From contig NWUY0300013702.1 of the NCBI GenBank assembly GCA_004151065.3, positions 60,770 through 90,239 on the forward strand: a stretch of 29,470 bases of DNA. The letters run 5' to 3'. The notes beneath the pieces are model-generated. The model saw only the letters and a program-made list of their open reading frames with translations, made no database searches and was not told the DNA's origin. Origin of the DNA: Larix sibirica. Its lineage: Eukaryota > Streptophyta > Pinopsida > Pinales > Pinaceae. The position numbers and the translations under genes were made by a program. Below are positions 18,570 to 29,009 of the stretch, in pieces. The number at the start of each line of letters is the position of its first letter. The stretch's first letter is position 1.

Positions 18570-20343
18570 TTCCATGGTTGTTAGATCTCCTTCTTTCCCA
18601 AGTAACATAAATATTTACATCTATAAAAGGTAATATCTTCTAATTATACACCTCCTCCATGCTTCATAATACCACGACCTTACAATGTAGTTGAATATTT
18701 ATTGAAATCTCCATCCCACATGACATTACTAGATGCCCTTAGTAAACCTTCTTAGTTTAATAGTATACATTGCATCGTACAATCTACTCCTCTCCCATGA
18801 TATAAACCAAGAGCCCCTCCTTTCAAAGTGGTCTCATCTCCCTTACAGGAGTCATATGACATCGTAGATTACTAGATACCTAATCCTTAGGGATTATGGC
18901 ACATTGTAAATATTAGATTATTGTACATATTTTTCCTTGAAAAAAGCATATTTATATTTCCAAAACATAAATAAAATACAATCCTCATGAGTTATTTAAA
19001 TAAAATAAACTACAATATAGTTGTAGGCACTTCACAGAGCCCATTTCTCGATAGAAAGCCAAAAATTTAAGTTCCTGTAACCTCTAAACCAGAGCAGTAT
19101 CCAAGTCAAAATAGGAAACAATAGCTGTAAGTTCTTCAGAGAACCTATGTCTCAAAAGTAAACGAAAAATATATGTCTTGAAACCTCTAAACCATAGCAA
19201 ATTACCTTAGGGGATGATTTGACAGATCTTTTAACACCATAATAGTTATTGTTTGGAAACTTTTTTGATATAGTAAATTATTTGTTATCTTACCCCTTGG
19301 GTTTACATAAAAAACATTATCACCTCAAGCATCTGATATAAGAAGTGTTAATCATGTCATCGAAACTTATCATTCAACTTGAGCATGAGTAAGAGGCTCT
19401 TTCACAAGCAAAACATATTGTTGTTAGAAACATAAAAACACCCATAATTTGTTGCCTTGCATCCAATTTACCCTAAAAATTAAGAGAAAATCGTAGAAAA
19501 ATGAGTATTCGAATTTGCCATGTTGATTCTAAATCAATAAACACATTTTCTTATGGTCGTTGCAACCTATAAAACCAAATTGTGAGTTATAAAAAATAGT
19601 CTTTTCATCTTGGTCACATTTATTTTACCCTAGTTGTCGTTTGGGTCACTTTAGGCATGTTTAATGGGCATAGTTAGGTGCAAACAACTATTTTCCACCC
19701 TTTCATTTTTGTTTTTTGCTTATACCAACCTTAGAAAATCAACTTGTAGTGGGTTTCATTTTCCATCTTTCACTCTTTTATCCACAACACTGCTTTTGAA
19801 ATTTTACTCAAGTTATTCTAAACCTTGGTTGACCCTGAAAACATTTTAGAATCAATTTCCTGGGTGTATAAGAGCCACAACGACTTTTTACTCTCTCTCT
19901 TTAATGCGTTGATATAAAAATTTACTGTTTTTATAGTACACATTTCTTTTGATTTTTCATTAGTCTTTTTGGCCTTTTGGATATCTAGAAACTTGAGGGA
20001 GGATGATACCCTATTCGGTAGTCTTAGGAGGGTTTTCATGTAAGCCTCTCAAATGTCTTTCCTTGCCTTTTCTGCTTCGGAAAGAGGGACCATTGGAAGT
20101 GCATGTAGCATCCCCCTTGTGTTGACGTTTCAAACAAGTGTGTAACCCATGTCCATTCTTCCCCCATTCGCCTAACAAGTAAGATTTAATGCACTTAATA
20201 TATTTTGCTTATAATTTTTTTAAAGGACTATTACTTTTCTATAATACGTTGATTTAGAAATCTTAATAGACTGTATGTCCTCAGGTAGTGTTTTCAGACT
20301 TTTAAAACTTAGCTTGAATGAGTTTCCATGTAACCTTAGTTAT
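18570..20343. other. Non-coding stretch between LINE and gypsy element
   Basis: No gene or known element recognised on either strand. Short open frames (19664-19849 plus, 19818-20039 minus) show no motif. It holds the degenerate tandem repeat at 19017-19200. Confidence 0.6.
19017..19200. repeat. Degenerate tandem repeat, period about 104 bp
   Basis: Units at 19017-19097 and 19121-19200 share ATAG-TGTA, CTTCA-AGA, a central AAA-C-AAAAAT core and the end ACCTCTAAACCA-AGCA. About three quarters of positions agree by eye. Confidence 0.7.
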
Positions 20344-20817
20344 TGTTAGGGTCCTAACCTAACCCCCGTACTTTAAGCTACATATGAGTGAGTCAAATAA
20401 TGTATGTGGGTATCTCCTTTGAATAAGGCCAACTATATATTAGTGAATAATTAATTCATGTAAAAAGGGTCTCTTTGTTCATTAAGGCCCAATAGGTAGT
20501 TGGTACCCATTCATTATGGGACCACAAGTAGTTAGTGTTTTGGCTAGAGGAAGCCTATTTAAAGAGCTAGGAGGTTATGGATTGTTTTGTTGAGTATTGT
20601 TGTATTTGGAGCTTGGCTCAAGTGAAAGGTTTCCCAAACTTAAGAGATAAGGGAACATTTTTTTCCATTGGATTCTCATAATACAAGGGTTTATTCTGCA
20701 CCATCTATTTTCTATTATCTTATGTTTCATTCTTTTGCACTATAATTTCTATTTTTTGGCATGATAAATCTCGGTATAGCCTGTGTTTGTTCTGAAATAA
20801 GAGCTAGGAACACTACA
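20344..20817 (+). repeat. 5' LTR of the gypsy element
   Basis: TG...CA ends, 474 bp. Aligns along its whole length with 26558-27034, with shared landmarks such as AGGTAGTTGGTACCCATT, GAAGCCTATTTAAAGAG and AATACAAGGGTTTATTCT. TATTTAAA at 20556-20563 is the likely TATA box. Confidence 0.92.
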
Positions 20818-20818
20818 A

Positions 20819-20832
20819 GGGGTATCAAAGCG
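20819..20832 (+). promoter_or_regulatory. Primer-binding site, Met-tRNA type
   Basis: GGGGTATCAAAGCGC begins one base after the LTR end. It resembles the TGGTATCAGAGC sequence that pairs with initiator Met-tRNA in most plant gypsy elements, with one or two changes. Confidence 0.75.
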
Positions 20833-20939
20833 CTTTTCTAAGCCTACACGTCTCTAGAATTTTGCAAATTTTATTTTTATGCTAGAGATTTGTTCAAATA
20901 TCTTTAAATAACATAGACATTTGTTGTTTAATAGGTAAA

Positions 20940-22720
20940 ACTATGGTCAAGGAAGAATACATAGAGGAAATACAAGAGGTTTCACCTAATTAGAAACCCT
21001 TGTTGGTACCCCATCAAGTGGTACTACATCACACAACACTTTTTTTATGGAATCTCACTTCCATGTACCCTTGGATATATCAAGAGTCCCCTACGCCACC
21101 TAAAACTAGCTATAGATCATATGATAAACCGTCTTGCTGCTATAGTGGCATCAAGCACAACACTCATGAGAAATTAATCTCTAGTACTTGGGTAATCGAG
21201 TAGTATGACTAAGGGCATTGTTGAGCCTCCTTAAGTTAGCATCTAAGGAGACTAGGCCAAGTACTACTATTTGACCCTATAAATATATCAAAGAGATATA
21301 ACATCTGACAACCCCTTGTCCTCAGGACTTTGGAAACCCTATCCCCTATGATCATCCCACAAAATTCCAACATATTTGTATCCAAAAGGAATTTGGAAAT
21401 TTTGTTAGGTCTGGGATTCACCAACACCATTGAGGGAGACCTATCTCAAAATAATCCTTGCATTGTGTTGGTCATGTTGCTATACAACTATAACAAATTT
21501 TTTCTGGACCTGACACGCAACATTTGGTGGTACCTCTCCTCTTTAGCCACTGGTCGTTTGAGATCAATTGGTATTAATAATGTTCAGATCATAAGCGGTC
21601 CCATGGTCAACATTTGCAATAGACCAAACATGGGGGACCATAACGTGGACCCGCTAAGACAATTAAGGATTTTGAATTAGCATCCATGTAATTGCAACAT
21701 TTACTTGACCACATCAACAATAATACAGCTAACCAAGAACAATTGTTGGATGTCATCACTCAACACATGGGGATATCACCCAAAAAAGAGGATCCAACCA
21801 TTAAATCATTTGTAAATGAAGAATAAGGTTCTCACACTCTCTTTCCAGAAACCCAACCTCCACCTTTTTAGTATTACAATCCATGGCACCATTTCCCAAA
21901 GGCTAACATGCGCAAATTTAATGGCTTAGATCCCTTAGGTTGGGTTACCCAAATGGAACACTATTTTTTTCTCTCCATCGCATTAAGGATGATCTCCAAA
22001 ACTTAAAAATTGGGCTCTTATATATAGACTTAGAATGTTGGCTATGGTGACAATGGTACCAGATCCCTATGAGTCAATTTGTGAAGATTATTCATGATCA
22101 TTTTGAATTGGACACTCACTACCTTGGAAGGTTGACCAAATTACGCTAGAGAGACGTAGTTATGGACTATATTATAGCCTTTGAGCAATTGGAAATCCAC
22201 ATAGATGGCCTCTTTGATTCTTTTTTTTTAATGTTTCATCAGTGGCCCGAAAGAGGCAATTCATGCACATGTCATAATGCAGTGTTCCACAACATGGTGG
22301 GAAGCTTGTGATATAGCTAGAGAAGTTTAGATGGTGATAAAAACCTAAACCAAAAGACCTATTTTTCCTACTTGCACCATGTATTCCATGGCTCCTCCTC
22401 CCAACACCTTCAACACGCCACCATTAAGAATCCAAAAGTTGTCTCCATAAGTGATGGTATAACGTCAACACCTTGGACTTTGCTATAACTATGATGAAAA
22501 GTATTTTGGAGGGCATGAATGCAAAGAAAACAATTTATTCCAAATAGATGTGTCTCCACATGATCACCTAGAAGACATAAAAATTGAAGGCACCGAAGAA
22601 CCATAAGTGGAGGATACTGCTCCGCCCATGGACAATGACAACACAGTGCAAGCTCTTGGGGAGGAAACCCAAATTTTGCTCCATTTATTATCAGGTTTCT
22701 CAACACCCCAAACATTAAAA
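20940..22720 (+). pseudogene. gag: Broken gypsy gag
   Basis: An N-terminal part is unclear: open frames at 21000-21203 and 21330-21680 share a phase but have no motif I know. The retrotransposon gag domain is visible from about 21900: FNGLDPLGWVTQMEHYF (21915-21965), then in a shifted frame LKIGLLYLDLECWLWWQWYQ (22006-22065) and FEQLEIHIDGLFDS (22182-22223). The zinc knuckle at 22481-22522 reads CYNYDEKYFGGHEC, so its second Cys has become Tyr. Stops and shifts separate the blocks. Confidence 0.75.
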
Positions 22721-22729
22721 CTCACATGA

Positions 22730-23010
22730 TACATTAAACACTGCAAAGTAATTGTATTTATTGACAATGGCAACACCCACAATTTTATTCATATGCGAGT
22801 GGTAGACGAAACCCATTGCCATGTTTGTCCTATACCAAATTTACAAATTATGATAGAAAATGGTGGTTTGATGAAACATGGGGTCATTGTGAAAATGTGA
22901 AACTCCAAATATGTGATTATCATCTCAAAACCCACATGTTTCTTGTTGAAATGGGTGGTTATAGTGTAGTTCCGGTGGCAGAATAGCTAAGGCATTTAGG
23001 ACTGGTCACC
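22730..23010 (+). pseudogene. Broken gypsy aspartic protease
   Basis: VIVFIDNGNTHNFIH at 22748-22792 marks the active site; the family has Asp-Ser-Gly-(Ser/Ala)-Thr and here the second residue is Asn. Further protease sequence follows in broken frames (VVDETHCHVCPIPNLQIMIE; then a stop; TMDFLIYV-like near 23010). Confidence 0.75.
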
Positions 23011-23214
23011 ATGGATTTCCTGATTTATGTATAAGCTTCATTAAGGAAGTGCATAAGAATCCTCTCAAAGGACTCACTTCAAGTTCTCCATAAATTATTA
23101 CCTCCCACCATATGTATAAGTTATTGAAGAAAGGCCACTCAGGTATTATTGCACAATTCCATTCCATCCAAATCATGGACATATGCCACAACAAGATGTT
23201 CAACTTGACTTGTA

Positions 23215-23812
23215 GTTAGTTCTCCCTAAACATCGATGGGTTTTTGACACACCCAAGGGTTTACCGCTGGATCATGGGGGCAATGACCATGGTATTCCAC
23301 CAATATCAGGTAGCCAAGCCCTCATTGTACGTCCCTATCGACACCCTTTTGCACAAAAGAATGAAATTGAAAAGATCATTCAAGATCTATTGGAGGTAGG
23401 CATCATTTGCCCCAGTACTATCCCTTATTCCTCACCGATGGCTATGGTATTGAAAAAGGAGGGCACTTGGTGCATGTGTCCAAATTTTTGGGCTCTCAAT
23501 AAGTTGACTATCAAGGATGAATTTTCTATTATGATCATTGATGATATTTTTAATGAGCTTCATGGAGCCACGTTCTTCACTAAATTGGACCTGCGTTAAC
23601 CATACCACCATTTTAGGATGAAATAAGCAGACATCTATAAGACAACTTCCCACACCCATGAGAGCCATTATGCATATTTATTCATGCCTTTTGGCCTTCA
23701 CAATGTCCTGTCCACTTTTTAGGGCCTCAATGCCACATCCACTTCTCAAAGCCTCATGAACAAGATATTTCGACCTTTCCTCCATAGTTTTATGTTGGTC
23801 TTCTTTGATGAT
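23215..23812 (+). pseudogene. Gypsy reverse transcriptase, N-terminal part
   Basis: From 23310 the frame reads ALIVRPYRHPFAQKNEIEKI, then VGIICPSTIPYSSPMAMVLK (23396-23455), KEGTWCMCPNFWALNKLTIK (23456-23515), IIDDIFNELHGATFFTKLDL (23537-23596), a stop after Arg 23599, MPFGL (near 23683), NKIFRPF (near 23759), and LVFFDD ending at 23812. The two catalytic Asp are present (DD at 23807-23812) as is the Asp of KLDL. The next codon is TGA and gypsy similarity stops there until 25223. Confidence 0.88.
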
Positions 23813-25222
23813 TGATGGGCACGATAATTGTTCCATTTTTTTCGATCCATTTTCCATCATTTTATTCCTTTTATTCTCTCATCAAAACATTTTCTTGCCT
23901 ATCTTTATCCAATTTTTCCCTGCTTATATCTACCAGGACATTGCACATTCATGATTGATTTTATGTTAAGCAAATGATTTTTACTTAAATAGGTTATGAG
24001 AATGCATGATTATGTGTTTGGAACTGCTAGTTCATCTTATATAGGATCTCGAGGGAGAAGCCATTCATATGGAAATATGTGAATGAGTGTTGAGGAGTTT
24101 CTCGTCAGCATCAACGATCAATGGCTTGAGAGATATATTTTTTAGTTGTTGAATTTTGTTAAAGCCTCAGGTGAAAAGGATGCTAAAGGATATTTGAGAA
24201 TGCCACATGAGCATCACATGAGTAACAATAATGCAAGTGGTTAGATATATGCAGCGCGTAGTATGAGAGGTGTCAGTTCTGATAAATTAATCACAGCTTT
24301 AGCTGTTACGATGAATACATTATACTATTGTTTGTAGGGGCACTTGTCCCACATTTTCTTCCTCTTTTTCAGGTTATAATTGCAATCAGTTATTTTTCCT
24401 AAAATGGAGTAATTGCTACGATGGAATACTTGTATAAATAAACAGACCAGGGACTTGAGAAGGGTCGTTGTGATTTACTCTTTGAATACAATCCAGTGTT
24501 ACGTAATTACTAGTTTCATAAGTGTCTTATTGATTTAAGGGATTGTCCACCACACAATAGAGTAAGGGTCCACTCCGTCGTCTTACTGGACTGATCCTAG
24601 ATGTTGTAGATTTCTTCATTTAGAAACATTGTATTTTGATATAGTCATATTTATTTTTGTTTATGTGTTGATTAGTTGTTTTACATAGTGTGATTGAGTG
24701 TGTTAATTAATTTATTTAAGCAATCTATTTCTAGGATTTTTTTTGCATTTCATTTATGAAATTCATTTATGCTAAGTGTGACCTTCTAAGAAGAGCCCTG
24801 TGTGCCAAGTATCGTAACAATTATTTTGGCTGGGAAATGATTAGGAGGATTAAGTTCTTGTTACACAATCTATTTTTATAATGCAATGTGTATCCAATTG
24901 TGTTAATTTTGTATGCCAATAATTGTAGCAATGCATTCGGCTGAATTAGCTTAGTTGGAGTAGAGATACTTTTAGAGTTAGACTTTCTTTAGAATTGTTG
25001 CATAGGATTTCATCAGCATATAGTAGAACAAGAACAAGAAGATTACCCCCCACAAAACAATTACCAATATTAGTAAATAACAACCTATAAATATTAACAT
25101 ATTCAAGATTGCACATATATCTACTAGCCGACATTTTTGAAAAGTCTACCGCATTGGATTGAAAATTAAAGTAAGATCTAGAATCTGGGAATTCAATCCC
25201 AAGTACTATTAGAGGCTATCAA
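23813..25222. other. 1.4-kb foreign stretch interrupting the gypsy RT
   Basis: RT similarity ends with the catalytic Asp-Asp at 23812 and resumes at about 25223 with the next expected residues (IYQH..TWECHLEH). The intervening DNA has no gypsy match. It holds a coding-like segment on the plus strand at about 24015-24335, roughly 105 codons with three stops (VEEFLVSINDQWLERYIF; KASGEKDAKGYLRMPHEHHM), a strong splice-acceptor-like CTTCCTCTTTTTCAG at about 24359-24373, and a TATA-like TATAAATAA near 24433. I find no terminal repeats and no target-site duplication, so the type of insertion is unknown. Confidence 0.6.
24015..24335 (+). pseudogene. Coding-like segment inside the gypsy insertion, unidentified
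   Basis: One frame has only three stops (TGA near 24081, TAG near 24141, TAG near 24241) in about 105 codons and a composition unlike the AT-rich surroundings: FGTASSSYIGSRGRSHSYG, then MSVEEFLVSINDQWLERYIF, then KASGEKDAKGYLRMPHEHHM and RSMRGVSSDKLITALAVTM. An acceptor-like site follows at 24373. It may be a captured host gene fragment. No family recognised. Confidence 0.3.
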
Positions 25223-26070
25223 TAATATATCAACACAACATGGGAATGCCACCTAGAGCATGTCTATCATGCCTTTCACTTATTAAGGGACCACCGATTA
25301 TTTGTGAAACATTACAAATGTGCTTTTGGGGTTACCAAGGTTGAATCTTTGGCCCATATTGTGAGTCAGGATGGAGTATGTGTGGATCCCAAGAAAGTGG
25401 CTGCTATGCAAGAATGACCATGCCCTAAGACTCTTAAGAGCTTGTGTGGGTTCCTAGAACTTACTGGATATTATAGAAAGTTTGTAAAATATTATGGAAA
25501 AATTTCATCTCCTTTAACATTCTTGCTAAAAAAGAATGCCTTTGTCTAGATCGAAGAAATTGAGCAGGCCTTATTTGTCTTGAAGGATGCCCTGTTCATT
25601 ACCCTTGTATTAGCATGTCATATTTCACTATGAATTTTGCCTTAGAATGCAATGCCTCATGAAGTGGACTTGGAGCAATATTGATCCAAGAAGGACGTCG
25701 TTTAGCCTTGACCCTTCACCAGTAAGAAATTATGTTATTGGAATTAATCCACATATGAAAAAGAGATGATGGCCATCTTTCACACAATTGATACATGTCA
25801 CCCATATTTAATTGAGAAGAATTTCTAGATCAAGATTGACCACCATATTTTAAAATATTTTCCGGAACAACGATTGTCATCACCATAGCAACATAAGTGG
25901 GTTACTAAGATGCCGCAGTATGATTGCAAAATCATATATAAGAAGGGTAGAGAAAATGTAGTGGTTGATGCATTATATAGCCAATTTGAGGAAGAGGGAT
26001 CAACTGCCTCTTTTCATTATCCTTACCAATTCCAAGGTGGCTCAAGGAAGTGCATCAAGAATAGATGGAA
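25223..26070 (+). pseudogene. Gypsy RT end and RNase H
   Basis: RT resumes with TWECHLEHVYHAFHLLRDHR (25238-25297) and KCAFGVTKVESLAHIVSQDG (25317-25376), then DPKKVAAMQE. The RT connection follows: [20 protein letters not shown] (25443-25502), LKKNAFV. RNase H is partly readable: TYEKEMMAIFHTI (25747-25785), KIDHHILKYFPEQRLSSP (25831-25884), KWVTKMPQYDCKIIYKKGRE (25899-25958) and NVVVDAL. Several stops and shifts. It would degrade the RNA strand during reverse transcription. Confidence 0.85.
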
Positions 26071-26557
26071 AATGAAACCATAAATAAATTCATCCAAAGG
26101 ATTCCATATGACCCACACAATCCAGAGATAAAGTGTTTCTTTGACTTCTACCCTATAACCATACATCCCCAAAGAACAACCTCCACTAGAAACTAGCCCT
26201 GGATTTGTATGGTCCTTGCAAGATCCTACAACACATTGATAGATAGCCTACAAGCTACTTGATCATTCCAAGATTCAACTGGTCTTTCATGTGTCCTACC
26301 TCAAAAAGGTTGTGGGATCAAATTGTAAAATGCAAACTTAATTTCTAGAACTTGATGAGGAAGGATCCATTTGGATCCATCCCGAAGTAGTATTGGATAC
26401 TAGACAAAGTTAATTGTGCATATGCACAATCAAATAATTTATGATCCAGTGGAAAGATATGCAACCAAAATACGCCACATGGGAACCAACAGAGATGTTG
26501 TGGCAATTTCCTCACCTTCAGCCTTGAGGACAACATTACTCTTAAGGGAGGGGGGCA
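26071..26557 (+). pseudogene. Gypsy pol C-terminal tail; integrase core absent
   Basis: After RNase H a short linker (KCIKNRWKMKP; IPYDPHNPEIK) leads at about 26250 to KLLDHSKIQLVFHVSYLKKV (in a shifted frame), LDEEGSIWIHPEVVLDT (26352-26402) and IQWKDMQPKYATWEPTEML (near 26445-26500). These are the chromodomain-adjacent sequences that end gypsy pol. The zinc-binding HHCC and the D,D,E core that should lie between are not present: only about 180 bp separate RNase H from this tail. Confidence 0.8.
26543..26557 (+). promoter_or_regulatory. Polypurine tract of the gypsy element
   Basis: TAAGGGAGGGGGGCA directly before the TG of the 3' LTR. Confidence 0.85.
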
Positions 26558-27034
26558 TGTTAGGGTCCTACCCTAACACCCCTAATTTAGGCTATACAGG
26601 AGTTAGATAACTAATGTATGTGGCCATATGCATTGAATAATGTCGACTAGATAGTAGTGAATAATTAATTATTGTGAACAATGCATGTTTGTTACTTAAG
26701 GCCCACTAGGTAGTTGGTACCCATTAATTATGAGACCATAAGTAGTTAGGGTTTTGGATATATGAAGCCTATTTAAAGAGATGGGAGGTTATGGATTGTT
26801 TTGTGGAGTATTCTTGTATTTGGAGCTCAACTCAAGTGAAAAGTTTCCAAACCTAAAGAGGCAAGTGAACATTGCTTTATGATTGATTATCATAATACAA
26901 GGGTTTATTCTACAACATCTCTCTTCTCTATTGTCTTGTGTTTGATTATTTTTCATTGTAATTTATGGTTTCTTGCATCATAAATATATGTATATCCTAT
27001 TGTTGTTCTAAGTTTAAGAGTTAAGAACACTACA
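26558..27034 (+). repeat. 3' LTR of the gypsy element
   Basis: 477 bp, TG...CA ends, full-length partner of 20344-20817. By eye the two differ at roughly one base in six or seven, so the element is old. Confidence 0.92.
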
Positions 27035-27042
27035 CTAGATAT

Positions 27043-27652
27043 GTGAAGGTAAAAATGGTGTTAGGACATGACATAGGGATGGAAAAGGTGGAAAGGTTAA
27101 TGAATTTTACGATAGTGGGTAAGTTCATGGGGAAATCGGTCAAAGGTCACTCCCTAAAGCCATGGATGGAATCAGGATCGTTGAAATTGATTTGGTATAT
27201 TACACTGCTCCATATCTTGGTAAAGAGTTGAGTTTGTTTTGAATTTTGGTTTTGAAAAAGAAGTGGAGCTCATTTTTTTTTCTCAAAATTGGCTATGGGG
27301 TCTGTTAGTGCTAACATTTTCTCTTTGATTGCAAAGAACAATGTCTAGCACATCTTGAACCAAGATTTAAACTAGAAGCTAGCCCTTATAGTAAGAGGGG
27401 GATCCCTTAATAAATTATAATGAATTTATGCCATTTAGCCTCACTAATAGCAACTTGGACATTAAGCATAATGAACAGATTCAAATAATATTGGATAGGG
27501 TAAATAGGGTTGAGAACAGAAGAAGTAGAGATATGGATTTAAATTACTATGAATATTTGAGAATAGAGGTCATCTCCATTGGGCATGGACTCTTAAAGAA
27601 CATAGAGCTAACTTTGATTGATGGGAGATGGAAGAAAGGAGAAAAACATTAA
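27043..27652 (+). pseudogene. Fragment of a second LINE ORF1 (DUF4283-type)
   Basis: Starting eight bases after the gypsy LTR, the frame reads NFTIVGKFMGKSVKGHSLKP (27097-27156), which matches the opening of DUF4283 domains in plant LINE and zinc-knuckle proteins. HILVKS and, in a shifted frame, QNWLWGLLVLTF (near 27285-27320) follow. Near 27548-27640, YLRIEVISIGHGLLKNIELTL and DGRWKK align with RIYVEVDLEAGLPKAIKLTV of the LINE at 12442. No zinc knuckle and no ORF2 follow. The start is lost at the gypsy border. Several stops and at least two frameshifts. Confidence 0.6.
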
Positions 27653-28269
27653 ATTTTATATTTTTAACAGAAAGCGATGCAAATCTTGATAAATCTAAAA
27701 TGAAGAGTGTGAATACTGAAATCTGGGAAAACCTAAGAAGGAATCCAAACATCATCGGGAAAACCTAGGAAATAATACAGATGTAACATTCACACAGTGT
27801 GATCTGTAGTATCATAAATGTAAAGCATAAGGATCATAGATCAGTAACACTTAAACCTTCTCCCAACATTCAATGTATGATACAGATACTCCGTATAAAC
27901 AATAAAAGCTAAATTCAATTGTAACATAAGATTGGCTTTTATACTTTAACATGCATATGAAAAAAACAACAAATCATAGAATAAATAAGTTGGATGATTT
28001 AAAATAGAGAATGGAAAATGAGGCTTTATTTAATTCAAGTCATGAATCCAATGATCATAAAATGATAAAAAAGAATGGCCTATAGAGCTTACAACTGAGA
28101 GATACAACCTTTTACACCAAAACTGATTTCCCCCTGCTTTCTTCTGAGAGGAATATCCTCTTGAACACATTACAAATGATTAAATATATAACAATTACAT
28201 GATCTAAGTTGTCACCAACTTTTTGGATCTGGATCCTATCCATAAACTAAAAATAAAATCAATCAATGA
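27653..28269. other. AT-rich stretch, nothing recognised
   Basis: No supported gene, repeat or element on either strand. A minus-strand frame at 27570-27755 overlaps the LINE fragment and has no motif. Confidence 0.6.
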
Positions 28270-28718
28270 TCTCTTGCAAGAAATATGGGATAGCTAAAGT
28301 CATTCGGGGGATCATTGGGCGTTTGAAAACCAACCACAATGATTTTATGGAAAATTCTGTTTTGAACAGACCGTAATTTCTCTGAAACAATTGCAAAATT
28401 TCGAAAACCGCTTGCTATTTGGCTAAATGGCCCAATTCTGGAAGTGGGTTTTACATTGGTTTGGAATATTCCTTATGGTTTGAATGGAATTTGTTCTTGA
28501 AATTCAATACCCAGAAAATGATCGGAATTATAATGTGTCTTTAACTTCCATTTTATCTGGAAGAACCTAATGGAGGAAAAATTGGCATGAATAAAAGGAA
28601 CCCAGGCTTGATTTGATTTGGATGCCATCGGAACCCATTCAACACTTTCGATAACAAATTTTAAATTTCTTATATGGGAGGCGCTACCAGAAGTAGAAAA
28701 CTTCATGCAACAAATATT
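28270..28718 (-). pseudogene. Decayed minus-strand coding tract, unidentified
   Basis: One minus-strand frame is open from 28718 to about 28270, close to 150 codons, with a single internal TAA at 28473-28475. Segments read NLKFVIESVEWVPMASKSNQ, NFSSIRFFQIKWKLK and, after the stop, SQIASGFRNFAIVSEKLRSV and GFQTPNDPPNDF. An overlapping frame on the same strand (MWSQMLPPEITFLKQTQSID near 28750) also looks coding-like, so frameshifts are likely. No family recognised. Confidence 0.35.
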
Positions 28719-29009
28719 TCATCAATGCTTTGAGTCTGTTTTAGGAAGGTTATTTCTGGTGGTAACATCTGGCTCCACATGGGATAGTGCTTTCCTACAA
28801 AGCGCTAAGAACCAATATACTTGTGCCTTTATTCATCCATGTCCTTGAAACCTGTCTTTGTGTAACCTGATATGCAACTGAAATCTTTGATCTTTCTTAT
28901 TATTTCAAACCCACACACTACAAATTGAAACAAATTGCAAATTGATTTTCAAACTGAAACCAATCATGCTAAAAAAAGGTGAGCTTATTTATGTACATGT
29001 TAATCTCAA

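Larger units (their letters stand above)
20344..27034 (+). mobile_element. Decayed Ty3/gypsy LTR retrotransposon
   Basis: Two LTRs of nearly equal length (20344-20817, 474 bp; 26558-27034, 477 bp) both start TGTTAGGGTCCTA and end AACACTACA. Behind the first lies a Met-tRNA-type primer site; before the second lies a purine tract. Gag, protease, RT, RNase H and the C-terminal pol tail occur in gypsy order. A stretch of about 1.4 kb with no gypsy similarity interrupts RT directly after its active site, and the integrase core is missing. I see no 5-bp duplication at the ends (GTTAT left, CTAGA right), which points to rearrangement or decay. Confidence 0.9.

Noticed and set aside
24946-25215. tRNA-like A box TAGCTTAGTTGG and a later GGGAATTCAATCCC resembling a T arm, as a second SINE or a tRNA gene
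   Set aside because: They are about 235 bp apart, too far for one tRNA or a normal SINE promoter, and no flanking repeat or cloverleaf fits.
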